DNA of 64,000 nucleotides from Larix kaempferi. Its lineage: Eukaryota; Streptophyta; Pinopsida; Pinales; Pinaceae. Under the pieces are notes generated by a model. That model searched no databases. It was not told the origin of the DNA and worked only from the letters and a program-made list of their open reading frames with translations. Shown here piece by piece: positions 9,848 to 22,119 of this stretch. How positions within the stretch are numbered: the stretch's first letter is position 1; each line of letters starts with the position of its first letter. The position numbers were made by a program, and so were the translations under genes. The stretch is from NCBI GenBank assembly GCA_027924585.1, contig BSBM01001929.1, forward strand, positions 1,550,001 through 1,614,000, in the 5' to 3' direction.

Positions 9848-11814
9848 AATGCCCCCTAATGTGTGAGGTCAGAGACTGAAATGTGCTACGATGGCCGAAA
9901 TACATTATAAAACTCAGAAGTGGAGTGATGGAGACACAAGTGGAAAGAACGGCTCACTTATCATAGTACAATAGTATCTCTGAATACATGTCAGTATAGT
10001 ACAACAATCTGATACAATGGACATGAATAGGCAGTAAATAAGTAAATATATGTCACAAGTGATCATAGCCATGATCCCTCTACAGTAAGATATGGTCTTC
10101 TGCTGAAAAGAAGACAACTGGTGCAAAACTGGAGGTACAAACTGCTGAAATCTGAGAGGTGATATCTCAGATGTAAAGTCAAAGTCATATGTAGCATACT
10201 GAATGCCACAATCGCCTGGGGTCTTCTACACAAGTCTTCGACGGTGCAAGTCTCATCAAGTGAATAAAGGAGTTGGGGTCGAACCTGATGAGACATCATC
10301 TGATTACCGGTCATTGATGTATACCGTGAACAGACGCGAGATGACCCACCAATAATGAAAACGGGCATCAAGGAATAGAGCACAATCATCAGAGTGTGAA
10401 TAAATGGGTTGAATTCGAACACTAGGATGAATCCATCGATCAGGGGACATTGATGTATTGCCAAAACTGTCGATGGCGAGAGAACCTGCCACTAATGACT
10501 ACAAGCCTCAAGGTACTCAACCGAACTCTAAGCCTTAAGTCCCGGAATAAATGAGTTGAAGTCGACGGAACGAGACTCACTGGAAGGAGGGCATTAAGGC
10601 ATCCCCCATCAACCAGCACGAGGTGCCAGCAATGCTGAAAGATTTGGAAGATATCAAGTGAAACGGACTGACTCAATAAGGATGGCCGACATGCAATAGT
10701 CAAGATACTTGAGGAGTGGCCGACACTGGTTTCAGGACTTCCTTTGAACAAGAGCATGAGCAGATGGATAGACTCAGGCAGCATAGACTTGACATAAACT
10801 GTGCAATGCAGGAGGCATTACAGAGGGCTCCATAATGATTGGAAGCTTAACCAATCAGTGGAGAAAACTGAGAAACAAATACAACTCCTAAGGCCCAACT
10901 ATAGTCCCGACTCATAATGTACGGAGTGGAATGAATGCTCTGTTCAAAGGCGACACAACAACTGCCAACAAGAAATAGTGACCATAATCCCGTCCAGCTT
11001 TTTGGAATATTTGACTTTTTTTTGTATTTTTCATATTTGGGAAAAGCTTGAAAAAGAATAAAATTGCTTATAGTACAACAAGTGAGGGAACAAGTGTCAA
11101 ATAGCTAGAAGACTAGTCCCAAGCAGTGGAACATACCTATGCTCAATGCAAGGAAGTGCGTGCAGGATGTGGACACTCGGGGGTGTGTTCCCTTAGGGTC
11201 AAACTGTCATCAAATTGTGAAGGGCAAATATATAAGCTCTGTAGGGCTCGACAGGGAAAGTGCTCAGGCACCAGGCTAACAATTGAGTAAGCGGGAGCCG
11301 GCACAAGGCTCAAGTGGCAAGCAGGATGATGCAATGCAATCACAACATGATATAACTGAGAGGAGTCCTTAAGGGAGATGGCCAGCATAAGACAAAGTAG
11401 AGTATGAGTCTTCATCGTAACGTCATGGCGTGACTACAAAGGACTCCCAATCCTGAGGACAAACAACGGCATGGGCACCAAAAGCATAATGGAGTTCTAA
11501 CTAGGGTACCCATGTTCGGGAAAGCCCTACCGCCACATGACGACACTTCTATAATAGTGTGAAGGTTCCATGTCAGTCACGAAGTGGGGTCGCACCTAGG
11601 GTTTATGAAAAGTGGTCAAAGGTCAAATGCATAATGCATGTGAAAATGGCATCTAACCTATATGCCAGGTGTGAAACGTACCTTCCGTAGGTGTGAAATG
11701 GATCAGAACAACTCTCGCCAAGGAAATCTGTTGAAAAAACACTACTCCATGACACGATATTAGTTCATAACGGCCCAAAATGGAAAAAACTATAGAAAAG
11801 TGGGTCTAGAAAAT
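9848..11814 (-). other. Element A polypurine tract and 3' UTR
   Basis: Read on the minus strand, TTAGGGGGCATT abuts the LTR, giving the plus-strand primer tract. The rest is non-coding. It contains degenerate repeated units around GGTCATTGATGTATACCG (10310, 10447 and a weaker one near 10590) that also occur in element D and, more diverged, in B. The minus-strand frames here lack known domains. Confidence 0.7.
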
Positions 11815-11823
11815 TATAAATAG
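11815..11823 (+). promoter_or_regulatory. TATA box of element A antisense gene
   Basis: TATAAATAG lies about 30 bases before a presumed non-coding exon 1 with a possible donor GTTAGT at 11957. The parallel gene in element B has TATAAAAG at the equivalent place. Confidence 0.5.
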
Positions 11824-12050
11824 TAATAAAATTTAATAATTTTCAACTCATTTGCACTAATCACCATTTTGGAGTTAAGTGGTAAGTTTGCACCTGAAAC
11901 TTCAAGCGCCGATCGTGGGAGCTACGAGCAACCGTTCAGCGAACCGTTTGGAGCAAGTTAGTGGTCACTGCCATATCTTTCATTTAAGTGCTTTTATTTT
12001 AATTTTGGTCGGTGGGATTTTTTGTTTGACCAAGCCCTAAATGGCTTCAG

Positions 12051-12166
12051 CACTACCCGCGGGCTATAAGCATGCGGGTCGCGGGTAGGGCATCAAACGC
12101 ACAGTCAAAAAATTGACTGCCCGCGTCTACCCACAACTGTCTACAATCTAGCTTGCGGGTATGGCC
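12051..12166. repeat. CCCGCGGG/GCATGCGGGT motif cluster in antisense intron 1 (A)
   Basis: CTACCCGCGGGCTATAAGC, GCGGGTCGCGGGTAG, GCCCGCGTCTACCC and TTGCGGGTA occur within about 115 bases. The same element-specific words occur in both A LTRs (about 9662 and 35217) and weakly in its leader (34200-34290). Confidence 0.7.
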
Positions 12167-12221
12167 GTGAAGAAGTTTTTAAACATGAAACTGACTAAAA
12201 ATATCTTGCTTTGCATTCTAG

Positions 12222-13380
12222 GATGGTTCTAGAGTGGAGGGAGAGAGAGCATGATGAGGTAGATGAGGCTGTGCACAACGATTTGCAAGCACAACAAGCA
12301 TTGCAAGCATGTGGCTTATATAAATACTGGAGTCTAGGGGGCTTAAGGGCCCAAAACCTACTACTCCGTCATTTGATCCACTACTGGGATGTGGATGCTC
12401 AACAATTCAGCCTCAACGGGCAAACACTGACACTAGAAGTGGAGTATATCTACTTCATTACTGGTTTGTCTTGTAGAGGGGAAGTGGCTAGTCTTCGGTC
12501 ACAGACCATGGGTGGTGGGATCACTGTGCAAGACTACATAGTACAGTATTGTCCCACCAACACACGACCAGTGGGAAGTCAAGTGCCAGTCTACCTCATA
12601 ATGGATCTGAGTACAAAGATCATTGTGGCAACTCTAGTGCGGATCACGGGATCCAAAGCACTACATTAGGCATCCAGACCGGTGATGTTCTACGCATCAC
12701 AATGCTTGCAGCCTACTATATTTGACTGGTGTACTACTCTGCTGGTGTCTATGAAGACACAACTTATGGAATGCAAAGAGGGGAAGGCCAAAAACTTTGG
12801 GTATGGTAGCATCCTCTACAGTTTCTTCTTTGAGAGAGTTTCAGGACTTAGGTCGAGGGTGGATGTCTCTCCTCACAGTCTCCGAGATCCAGCCCTGACC
12901 CGGTGGAATGAGATACTGACACGACAGGGTGGTGTCCATCTGGCGTCACCATATACTGAGGATTTCTTCCATTGGTGGAACCGGTAGGTGATCACTATAG
13001 AGGACTATCCCTATGCGGGGATAGACTTTAGACAGGACCGTGACATGCCGCTCCCACCAGGCACAGCTTTCGGAGACATTGGTGAGTACTCTTTTGGTTT
13101 TGTGTTTTTTAAATTTTTATGGATTTTTTTATTATAGTTGAAATGCAAAAAATATTTTTGTTGGTAATATCATGTGCTAATGGGTGACTGTTTGCTCGCA
13201 GACAAAGGCCCAGTGAGACCCGAGGGATTCCCGAGACATGGTCGTCAGGGTAGAGATGAGGTGGCGGCAGATGCCGCAGCAGGGCGCACACTCCAGACGT
13301 TGCGGCGCAACATATCACGGATTGTTGCTCGAGTACCACTGATAGAGGTAGCCCGACTACCTGAGGCTATGCAATGCTAG
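12222..13380 (+). pseudogene. Antisense plant-mobile-domain-like gene of element A
   Basis: Coding exon 2 starts after an acceptor (TTGCATTCTAG, ending 12221) with ATG at 12223, and ends at 13081. An intron with GTGAGT...CTCGCAG spans 13082-13201 in phase 1. Exon 3 runs from 13202 to TAG at 13380. The pattern LLRHLIHYWD..., F.L.GQTLTLEVEY and IYFITGLSCRGE resembles the plant mobile domain (PMD) of MAIN/MAIL and transposon proteins. The B element has a homologous gene with the same intron position. Two in-frame TAGs (12667 and 12985) disable it. It converges on the second RNase H and is antisense to the element. Antisense ORFs are known in some Tat elements; the PMD assignment is by pattern only. 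Confidence 0.7.
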
Positions 13381-13675
13381 GTAGTGGGTGTTCTTGGTGA
13401 GTGGGTGTGGCTACTGCAGTGGATGGCCAACGCAGTACAATACTACTATGAGACACATCCCATCAAGGCGGCAGCTAGACCTCCTCGGAGGGAGTAGATA
13501 TCCCAGGGTCCCATCATTTTTTGTATCGATATGTATATTTTTGAGGGCTACGGGCTCCAGTTTTTTATGACACTACCATTTTTGGACATATTTATATATA
13601 TATACAACTTTGGTTCTTGGTTCTACTATATGTGTGTATGGTACAAATGTATGAATGTCTTTGTATTTATGTGCT
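13381..13675. other. Convergent spacer between antisense gene and second RNase H
   Basis: AT-rich tail-to-tail spacer, likely holding the 3' ends of both transcripts. No motif is certain. Confidence 0.4.
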
Positions 13676-14104
13676 TCATGATGAATGTGACAAATGACAA
13701 TCTAATACATAGTTAGCATATGCATCAAATATATAATTATGACTTCTCAGAATGTGAATATATGTAATGGAAACAAAATGTCTCTCCAAGAGTCGTACCT
13801 TAAAGAATATCCGTAGTAATGTAGGGTCTCGTACATGGTAATGCCCATTCAGCTGAGACACAACTAGTTGTGAATCTAGGCAGACTTCTAAAGACTGGAT
13901 ACCATGTGAAATGGCATCCCGAAGTAGCTCAACAACGGCACTATACTCAGCCACATTGTTAGATGTAGGACCGAGACAAGCACCTCCTGAGGACACAACT
14001 AGATGGTCAGGTGAAAAGATAACCCAGGCAGCAAAAGCAAGCTGCTGCATATGTCGGCTAGCACCATCGGCGAAACCTAAGAACGTAGGACATCCCGCTG
14101 ACAT
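13676..14104 (-). CDS. Second (archaeal-type) RNase H of element A
   Basis: An uninterrupted 142-codon frame with the order of the archaeal/plant-type RNase H fold: FADGAS (first Asp), NNVAEYSAVVELL (Glu), CLDSQLVVSQLNG (second Asp) and a C-terminal FDAYANYVLD replacing the usual AD.LAN. All four acidic positions can be placed. In Tat-lineage Ty3 elements an acquired RNase H downstream of integrase is thought to remove tRNA/RNA primers when the original domain has decayed. Here the domain after RT is broken, consistent with that. It lies in a different frame from INT, after a stop, so expression would need splicing or frameshifting. Confidence 0.8.
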   Translation of the reverse strand: MSAGCPTFLGFADGASRHMQQLAFAAWVIFSPDHLVVSSGGACLGPTSNNVAEYSAVVELLRDAISHGIQSLEVCLDSQLVVSQLNGHYHVRDPTLLRIFFKVRLLERHFVSITYIHILRSHNYIFDAYANYVLDCHLSHSS

Positions 14105-14214
14105 CCATCAATCAAACAAAGGCTAATTAGCAGACCCGACAACCAAAAAGGCAACCTAGACTATGTACAGAAACTATACAATAGTGTACAAAAGTATTAG
14201 CCCGAACCAAAGGT

Positions 14215-15621
14215 TCAAGCGTAATACCGCTTGAGGTAGAGCCCATTTCTAGGCTCCTTCAAGACAACTCCCTCGTAATCTTCTAACTCATAAGCTCCTT
14301 TTTCAAGGACACGCCTCACAATGTAAGGATCGTGCCACATGGGATTGAAATTGCCTGCCCCCAGGGGTTCTTTAGCTTGGTCATACAAGAGTACCAAGTC
14401 ACCTTCAGCATATTTTCGGGGATGGATAGACCTATCATATTGAAACTTGACATGACGCTTGTTAACATCAATGGCCACCGCGACATCTCGACAATGTTCG
14501 CCAAGTTGCTCGAGGTGTACTAAACGTTGCTCAATCTCCGTCGTATCAGGGAGGAGCTCTATGGATATCTTGAGTGAAGGGATCTCACATTCAATCGATA
14601 AAAGTGACTCCACACCATGAGCTAACTGGAACGGTGAGAACCCGATGGCAGTCTTAACTGCAGTTCAATAAGCCCACAAAGCAGGATATAACATGATATG
14701 CCAATTGGTCTTGCTTTGTTGGATGGTACGTTGGAGAATGGTCTTCAAAGACTTATTTACTGCTTCAACCTGACCATTCGCTTGAGGATAGTAGGAAGAC
14801 GAGTGTTCCTGATGAAACCCAAGCTTGAGAGACAAATCCTCCATCATCTTATTTTGAAAGTGACTGCCATGGTCAGTGACAATCTCTTTCGGGATACCAA
14901 ATCGAGTGATAATATGGTTGAACATGAAATGGGTTGCAGTAGCACCATCGGCTTTAATGGTAGGCATGGCCTCATCCCATTTGGAAAAATAATCCATGGC
15001 CACAATAATATGATGATGCCACCCAGCTGAAGTTGGATTGCAATCCATGAAATCTACCCCCCACTTAGTGAAGGGACCGACAGTGAGGACCGGATGGAGG
15101 GGCACTGGATGCAAGTGTATGTTCCGAGAAAACACCTGGCAAGGGTGACATCTCTTCACAGCGTTAATACAATCTTTAAAGATAGTAGGCCAAAAATAAC
15201 CCGCTCGCATAATACGCTGGGCTGTAGCAAGCCCAGATAAGTGACCGCCACACGCCCCCGCATGGCAATCATTAAGTACCCATTCCGCTTCTTCATGAGT
15301 CAAGCAATGACAGAGAATGGAATCCTTTCCTCGGTGATACAAAGTGTCACCGACGATAGTATAATATTTAGCGTGATGTCTCACACGCCGTCGCTCATCT
15401 TGTGAATAATGCGGAGGAAATTTCAAAGTTTGGAGATATCTAATGACATCCCCATACCAAGGGTCCTCGGTCGAGATAAGAAATAAGTGTTCATCCACAA
15501 AGGAATATTCATGAATGACATCCTCATCAAGCCGTGGGAGGTTCGACATAAGCTCAGCGAACACCAATGATTTCACCGATTTTGCAGAAGCAAACTCGAG
15601 ATCAAATTCCTGAAGGATCAC
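14215..15621 (-). pseudogene. Integrase of element A
   Basis: In order on the minus strand: an HHCC zinc domain (CHAGACGGHLSG, then CHPCQ), and the DDE core with GVDFMD, VTDHGSHFQ and NGQVEAVNK supplying Asp, Asp and Glu. The C-terminal region (GDLVLLYDQ, VRRVLEKGAYEL, ending GLYLKRYYA) looks like the usual Ty3 GPY/F-type tail. One in-frame stop follows ALWAY near 14663. Integrase inserts the cDNA into host DNA. The N-terminal end (EFDLEFASAKSVKSLVF) is the RNase H tail, entered after a frameshift relative to RT. Confidence 0.85.
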
Positions 15622-16855
15622 AATCCATTTTTATTATACTTACCCCCGATAAGGTGTCGTGATAGCACGAATTGAAACGGATTGATATGAGCTACAAAAG
15701 TGGTTGTTTGAAGCAAAATGTAATGTCATAACCGCTAGACTGCGTGAACAGTCGCAAGTGTCAAATTTTCTACGTGGGTGTACCTTAGTTCAGCGTCTAC
15801 TAAAGTTCGACTAAGATAATAGATAACATGCTCGACAGGCGCATCATCTATCTGAACCAAGACCATGCCAATAGTCTCTTGAGATGCGCGACCACATAAA
15901 GAATGAAATCTCGTGTAAAGTCCGGTGGACTAAGCACGGGGGCCGATACCAAAGCTTTCTTAAGGGTGTTGAAAGACTGCTAGGCTCACTCATCCCAGAT
16001 AAAAGGTGTGTCTTTCTTCAATAGGCATGCGAAACCTTTAGTAATACTGGCATAGTTAGCTATAAACTGACGCAGAAAAGTAGCTCTCCCTTGGAGGCTC
16101 TGAAGTTGAAACAAATTACGTGGAGGAGGCAATTGAAGTATTGCCTCAACTTTGAGAGGATCGACTCTAATACCCTCCTTCGAAAATATGAATCCTAGAA
16201 GGAGACCATTCCTAACAGCGAAGATGCATTTGTTTGGATTCAATTGAATTTTGTATTGGATACATCGTTCAAGAATCATACGGAGGTGCTTGGGGTGGTC
16301 CACTCTCTTGCGAGAATGGACAGCAAGATCATCCAAGAAAACTTCCATAGTCTTCTTAAGATCGTGAAAGGCATAGGTCATGGCTCGCTAAAAAGTAGCT
16401 CCGACATTCTTGAGGCCGAAGGGCATTTTTCGGTATACAAAAGTTCCCCATGGACAAATAAATTTTGTTTTATGTTGGTCCGCGGGTTTGATTTGAATCT
16501 GATTATAACCCGAGAATCCGTCCATGAATGAAAAAATCTCACTTCCCGCACAAGCATCCAATATTTGATCAATGAATGGCGTGGGGAAATTGTCTTTCAG
16601 ACATGCACGGTTCAAATCTCTGAAATCAGTGCATACAAAGATCGTTCCCTGCTTCTTATCCACAGGAATGAAGTTTGACACCCATTCGGTAAGGGGAACG
16701 GGGTAGATGAAACCAGCTTTGAGCAGTTTCTCCACCTCTGCCTTAATAGCAGCTTCCTTCCTAGGGTTCATAGTATGTAAGCATTGTCGAACTGGTTTAG
16801 CATCAGGATACGTTTTAATCTCATGTTTAACAATGCAGGGGTCTATTCCTGGCAT
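15622..16855 (-). pseudogene. Reverse transcriptase and decayed first RNase H of element A
   Basis: RT blocks are visible: EVEKLLKAGFIYPV, FIPVDKKQGT, CTDFRDLNRAC, FSFMDGFSGYNQI, MPFGLKN, and the catalytic FLDDLAVHS near 16320. An in-frame stop at about 16385 separates two parts of one frame. From about 15985 to 15622 the RNase H region is full of stops and shifts, and only fragments such as FNTLKKALVSAPVLSPPDF can be read. RT copies the RNA genome to cDNA in the virus-like particle. Confidence 0.85.
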
Positions 16856-16867
16856 CTCCTCATATGA

Positions 16868-18529
16868 CTAGGCGAAAGCTTCCCGGAGTTCAGTAAACAC
16901 ATCAGTGTAAATAACAATCTCCTTAGGAGTGCAATCGGCACCGACGTAAACATTCTCAATTTTTCCAGGAGTGCGGGAGATGTTGATCGAAGTGGTTGGA
17001 GAAATATTGGCCATATTCCCTTCCAAGAAAACATCATGCGACTGCAAAAGAGCCACAGGGTGACCAACCATCTTAGCTAGAGTCATCCTAAACTCCTCCT
17101 GCTCAATGAGCTCAAGGTTGGGAAGGAAATAAGATCGATGGTGCATATATTCCCAAGGCCTCTCACTACCACACATGGCTTCGAGGATAGCTTCATCCGA
17201 TGGAAAAGTATCATCGAGGCAATTGTGAGAGCAAGATGAGTTGGTTGCCCAAACTGGCAGCGTAACGGGATCTTCTTCAACTGTCTGGGAAGAAGAGAGA
17301 TCCGGATCTGCACTGGTTAGTTGGATGTGATCATAACTAAGCTCCACTACAGATAAAGGCATAGACATCCAGACGTGCGCAATGTCTCCAGACATAGAAT
17401 CCGCGAATGGCAAAATCCATGGATCACCACAATAGGAAGTCTAGAATGGCATATTATTTGAAGGAGGAGGCGCACTGTCGGAAATGGTTCCAATAAAATT
17501 CACAGGTGTAGAATGGTTAAAAGTTCCCATCAACGAGGGGTACATTCCAGCACCTATGTTCCCAGTTGCCGACTGAGAATCAGAAACTTGCGGGACTACT
17601 GATCCCATGGATGATGTGGAAGGAGTGCCAACATAATCCAGCTGGTTGATCGTCACAATCTTGCCTTCATGGGGAAAGAAAATAACTCAAAATACAGTAG
17701 ACGCGAAAACCTTCATAGCATACATCCAGTTCTGACCCAATAAAAGGTTGTAGTTGATGGGCGCATCAACCACTTCGACTTCAATAGGCACGGAATTACA
17801 AGGAGACAACAAGGGAAGGGATAATTCCATGTGGCGTAAAAGATCTACTGTTGAATGCAGTGAGTGTAGTTCTAGACGCGAGTAGAGGAGGAGAGCCAAG
17901 AGCTTTCCAACAAGTTAATGACATTACTGACACGGAATCACCTTCATCAACCATAGTACGTTTGACAAAGCTCTTAAGGAAAACCACCTGGATTTGGAAA
18001 GTCGCGTGGTAAGGAAAGCGAGGTTGGACATCAGTAGTATCGAACTTGATAACACTAGGACTTCCCCCATCCTGAACTCCTAACGCACTCAAAAGGGAAT
18101 GCTTCTGAGAAGGACAAGCTTGCAAAACTTCAAGAGCCGACATGGCACACGGAGTTTGGCCCAAATCTTCTGCGATGGAGTAGTTATGGGCGACTCGAGC
18201 ATTAGGATTATGCGTGGAGCGCTTGAGAACACCTTTCGGTATCCACGGCATAATAGAAGGCTTCTCGATATGCAAGGAATTATCAGGAAGAGGGGGAGGC
18301 TCATTCCCCAAATTCGGTTGTGGTGCACCATAATCACGTTGACGAGTAGCAACACAAACCTCCGACTGAACCATATTCACACATCCATAACCACTAGTAT
18401 TGGAAGAAGACGTTGTCGTTTCATTAGTACCATAACCAATGGTGGGAGCATGCAAATCCATGTTCTGGTGATGAGGCAGGGGATCCTTCAGCACAGCTGG
18501 GCTCTGTTCCAAATGCTTCGATGCTTCTT
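16868..18529 (-). pseudogene. Protease and pre-RT linker of element A
   Basis: The aspartic protease region carries MVDEGDSVSVMS near 17951. It reads D-E-G where most Ty3 proteases have D-S-G; element C has a similar DEGAS, so this is lineage-typical rather than a lesion. A frameshift occurs between about 17899 and 17796, after which NYNLLLGQNWMYAM is read in the pol frame. The linker then includes SDEAILEAMCGSERPWEY and GNMANISPTTSINIS, conserved in elements B and C just before RT. Stops interrupt at about 17687, 17441, 16868 and 16856. Confidence 0.75.
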
Positions 18530-20969
18530 CAATACGAGGACATAAGTGAGTAAGATGATCCTCCCCATAAAGCTTGCAAGGGAATTTCACCTTACGCCTA
18601 GGTTTACGATCCTCGCCAGCATTATCGCCTTCCCGAGGAGGGTTGGAATTCTCTTTACGAGGAGTATTAAGATTGCTATTGTTGTTACTTCCATTGTTTC
18701 CACCCCTACGATTATTTCTCCCCTTTTTCTTACCACCAGGCTATTGGTTACCCGACGGTTTCGTTGATTGCACATTGTGTACATCAGACGACGGAGTGGA
18801 AGTGGACAAGGTGTGAAACTGTCCGGGAGAAAACTGGTTTAGCGACAAATTTTGCATTTGATTAGCTACCAAGTCTACAGGGCGAGTACATGCGGACCCC
18901 ATGATGCCATCGGCATGTGGTCCAGGAACTGACTTGGGCTCATGTCTTATTCTCGGTGCGTCAGGAATAATGTCATACAAAATGCCAGACTGAGAATAAA
19001 GTAGATCTAACTGCTGGACTTTCAAGATAGCTTGTTCCTCAGTCACAATGCCGAACATCGAAACATCCTTATCAATGTATGGGAGTAAATACTTAAGGAA
19101 CCATTCCAACAGGAACTCTGGAGGAATGTTGGTTTTCACTAATCTCTTCCACTGATGCCACTCTTGAACGTGGTCAAAAATATGTGTGGCCTTATTCTGA
19201 CGGAAGGTGGACAACAACTCAGTACCAGTATCATAATGAGCTAACAACTGGAAATGGTCTAAGAAAGCCAAAGCAATCTCGTTGAATCCCCTATAGGTGT
19301 TTCCGGGAAACTCCACATACCACTTCACGGTTGCCCCCGTGAGGGTGCGTTGAAATAGTCGTAATCAAATGGAATCATGATTCAAAGAGTTGGAGGAGCA
19401 CCAAAGGTGAAATGACGTGACATGATCTCCCGGGTCCTCACCACCTTTCCCCTCAAACTTTGGAATGTCTGAAGGGAGCTTGGTAGGGACCGGGGGCCAA
19501 GTAGGGTCGTGACACACTGGATCATTCATGAGCTTTGAAAGATTCGGGATATTCAAGCATGCAAGGAACAGGAGCTGCGGCTGGAAATCTTGATTATAAG
19601 CTCCCATAAAAGGTTGGTTAAATGTAACTGTGTTGTAAGATGGACCAAAAGCTTGACCATGAGAATTAAACTGCTGATACTGAGGACATGACGGCCCGTA
19701 ATCTTTCCCATGGCCATAAGATGGATAACCTCCCCCTTCCTGACCCATTTGAGAGTAAGCAGGTATATGTGCGTTTTGAGTACCATATTGGGGTGGTGGG
19801 TGATACTAGGGGCCAGCACCGACTGTGTTGTAGTAAGGGTTTCCACCATAAGTATGGGCCATGTATGTACTATTCATAGCGGGAAACGTGTTGTATTGAC
19901 CATAATGGTATGGTATGTTCCCACCCCCAACATTACGATGAGATTGAGCAGTTGTGTGGCGACCAACAACATGAGAAGTATTCCCAAGTCCAATATGTGT
20001 GTGACCAGTAGCAGGGTTGGTGGTGTGATGTCCATGTGGATAGGAAATATTCCCACCCCCTACATTACTATTACTAGCGGCGGCAGTGGACGCAAAAGTA
20101 TGTGGTATGTGTCCACCCCCGTGGTTGGGAGGAACGGTATCATGTGCAAAAGCAGTCCTGGGTTGGCGAGTAGCGACAAGTGTATTAGGTGGTGGATGGA
20201 AAGTCGTGTTTCGGACAACATTCCGACTAGGTTGGGTATTCCTAGGAGGTGGTCGTGTTCCAACATTAGCATGGTTAGGAATCTGACCATTCCCCATACT
20301 ATGTGAGTGGGTGGACAACATACTGCCCCCAGCCAGGGTAGTGCCCCCAATGGGTATAGTATGGCTAACACTTTGACTAGTGCCAGCATGAGTACCAACC
20401 ATAGTGGAAGGTTCGACAGTATTGTGACTAGGTATACCAAAAGAGAGTGCGGTGGGGTTGACCATAGGGCCGAAATCATCATGAATCTCAGGCCTCCTAT
20501 ATCTAAAATTGCATGGAAATGAAGGAACGAAAGGCTCGTCCTGTTCTTCCTCCTCGGGTAAGTCAGGCATCCCATAAAGATAATTATCCGGATTCAAAGG
20601 ATCAAACGGATCCCGGTCAAGTGGATTAGGCCAAATAGAACCAGGTTGAGTCTCAGGTGGATCACCTCCCCAATCCTCACGAGGAGTCTGGGGATCGTAA
20701 GTATGTTCAACTCTACCCGAAGGAGTAGAAAGGTCTTTCCCGATATCGGGATGTGCAGCCATGTAGTCCTCAACGTAAGTCACGTATGAATCTGAAGACT
20801 CAAAGGAATCCCTCCGACGTCCTCTAGAAATACGTTGTGTAACCAAAGCTGGCTTTAAACCAGCCAACCGACGGGACCGACAGAGAGTAGGGCTCTGCGC
20901 CACGTTCTCTCTGGAGAGAGACACAACGTCTCCTAATGTCCAACTATCGATAAAAAAATAGTAAATCAA
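18530..20969 (-). pseudogene. Gag of element A
   Basis: One frame broken by three stops (near 19806, 19365 and 18741). The N-terminal half is acidic, then a long Gly/His/Asn/Thr-rich low-complexity region with repeats of VGGGNI and HTT. Next comes the conserved PTKLPSDIPKFEGKGGEDP entry to the capsid domain, VKWYVEFPGNTYRGF, and RQNKATHIFDHVQEWH. The nucleocapsid knuckle reads CKLYGEDHLTHLC, with Tyr where the second Cys is expected. The true start is unclear: the N-terminus aligns around CRSRRLAG with the RRSRRVQ start region of element B. Confidence 0.8.
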
Positions 20970-21393
20970 AAGAACACACCTAGAGAAACTACAGCCAAGA
21001 GCAGACAGACAGAGTGGCTAAATGAGCTCCCGACACTAGAGCCGGTATGTCTCGCCTAGGAGAGGCTTGAGACTCCCAAACTATAGCCGGCGGTAACAAA
21101 ATCAGTTATAGAGACACCCAAGCTTCACTATGTCGATAGGGTCAAGTCCACTACACGAACACAACTGTGCTATCCAATCCCTATCTGACTCAAGACACAA
21201 ACAGCATAACCACTGCAAGTACCTTGTGCGGTACCTAGGTAAGGAAACTATGCTTACCGCAATATAACCAATGCTCAGGGGGACAGTCGCAGGTGGGACT
21301 CGTCGTATGGGCAGGGTAGCTAAGCCCGAAGCACAAGAGGACGAACCTATGGTACCCCCAGATACGAACAAATCCTGGATATATCTCCCACGT
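20970..21393 (-). other. Element A leader, 3' part (interrupted by C)
   Basis: Non-coding 5' leader sequence of A immediately upstream of gag. It stops abruptly where the C element LTR begins. No target duplication is seen against 33328. Confidence 0.6.
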
Positions 21394-22119
21394 TGTAGCT
21401 AGGGTTTTACCCCTAGCTTGTGCCAATGAGCACCTACTAAGGAGAATGGACTCCTTAGTAGCAGTTCAGTATATTAAACTAATTAAGCTAAAACAACAAT
21501 TAAATTACTTCTAAAACATGCATGAAACATAAACAACAAATTTAAAGAATGGCTTTTTTGTATTGATATTACCTTCAGTGTGAAGGTTTGATGAAGCCCT
21601 TTGCAGTGTCCAAGAGGATGCTCCAAGCTTCAATATGCTCCTTCTCCTTCTCCAATGGTGGGAATGGGCCAAAAGTGGCTCTCAAGGTGAAAGTAGTTCA
21701 ATGGTGAACTAGGGTTTCGAGAGAGATTTTGGCAGAGTAAGGGTGCTTGTGATTGTGGATATGGAATAAGGGATCTCCATCACCTATTTATAGTTTTTTG
21801 GTGGTGGAGTGCTGACCCATGGTTTTAGGAAACACATGGTTTTGGGCAGCTGTATAGGGTTTTTTCCTCCTTTTCCTCATTATTTTATATTTTTTATTCC
21901 CTTTTTAGGGGATTTTTGCTAATTTTGGAGGAAAAGGGGGTTTTTTAGCCTTTTTTAGGCTATTTTGAGGGTTTTTTGGCCTTTTGGAGGCATTTTAGGC
22001 CTTTTGGAGGCTTTTTAATGGGATTTTTTGGGATTTTTCATGGAAATATGGTAGGAAAATGGACGAATGAGCCATATAATGTGGTGAATGAGCTAGTGAG
22101 CACTTTTTGGGTGTTAACA
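21394..22119 (-). repeat. Element C 3' LTR
   Basis: It begins TGTAGCTAGGGTTTTACCC and ends TTTGGGTGTTAACA, and is nearly identical to 30797-31522. Confidence 0.85.

Noticed and set aside
9705-9905. Short frames across the LTR/UTR border of A and the 127-codon minus frame in both A LTRs (8982-9365, 34537-34920)
   Set aside because: Present in both LTRs because the LTR is duplicated; no domain and no start context.
10063-11415. Several minus-strand frames of 60-133 codons in the element A 3' UTR
   Set aside because: No domains, no conservation of frame with the matching UTR of D or B; chance frames in repeats.
19710-20575. Long plus-strand and alternate minus frames overlapping A gag (up to 198 codons)
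   Set aside because: They are shadows of the low-complexity Gly/His/Thr-rich gag region.
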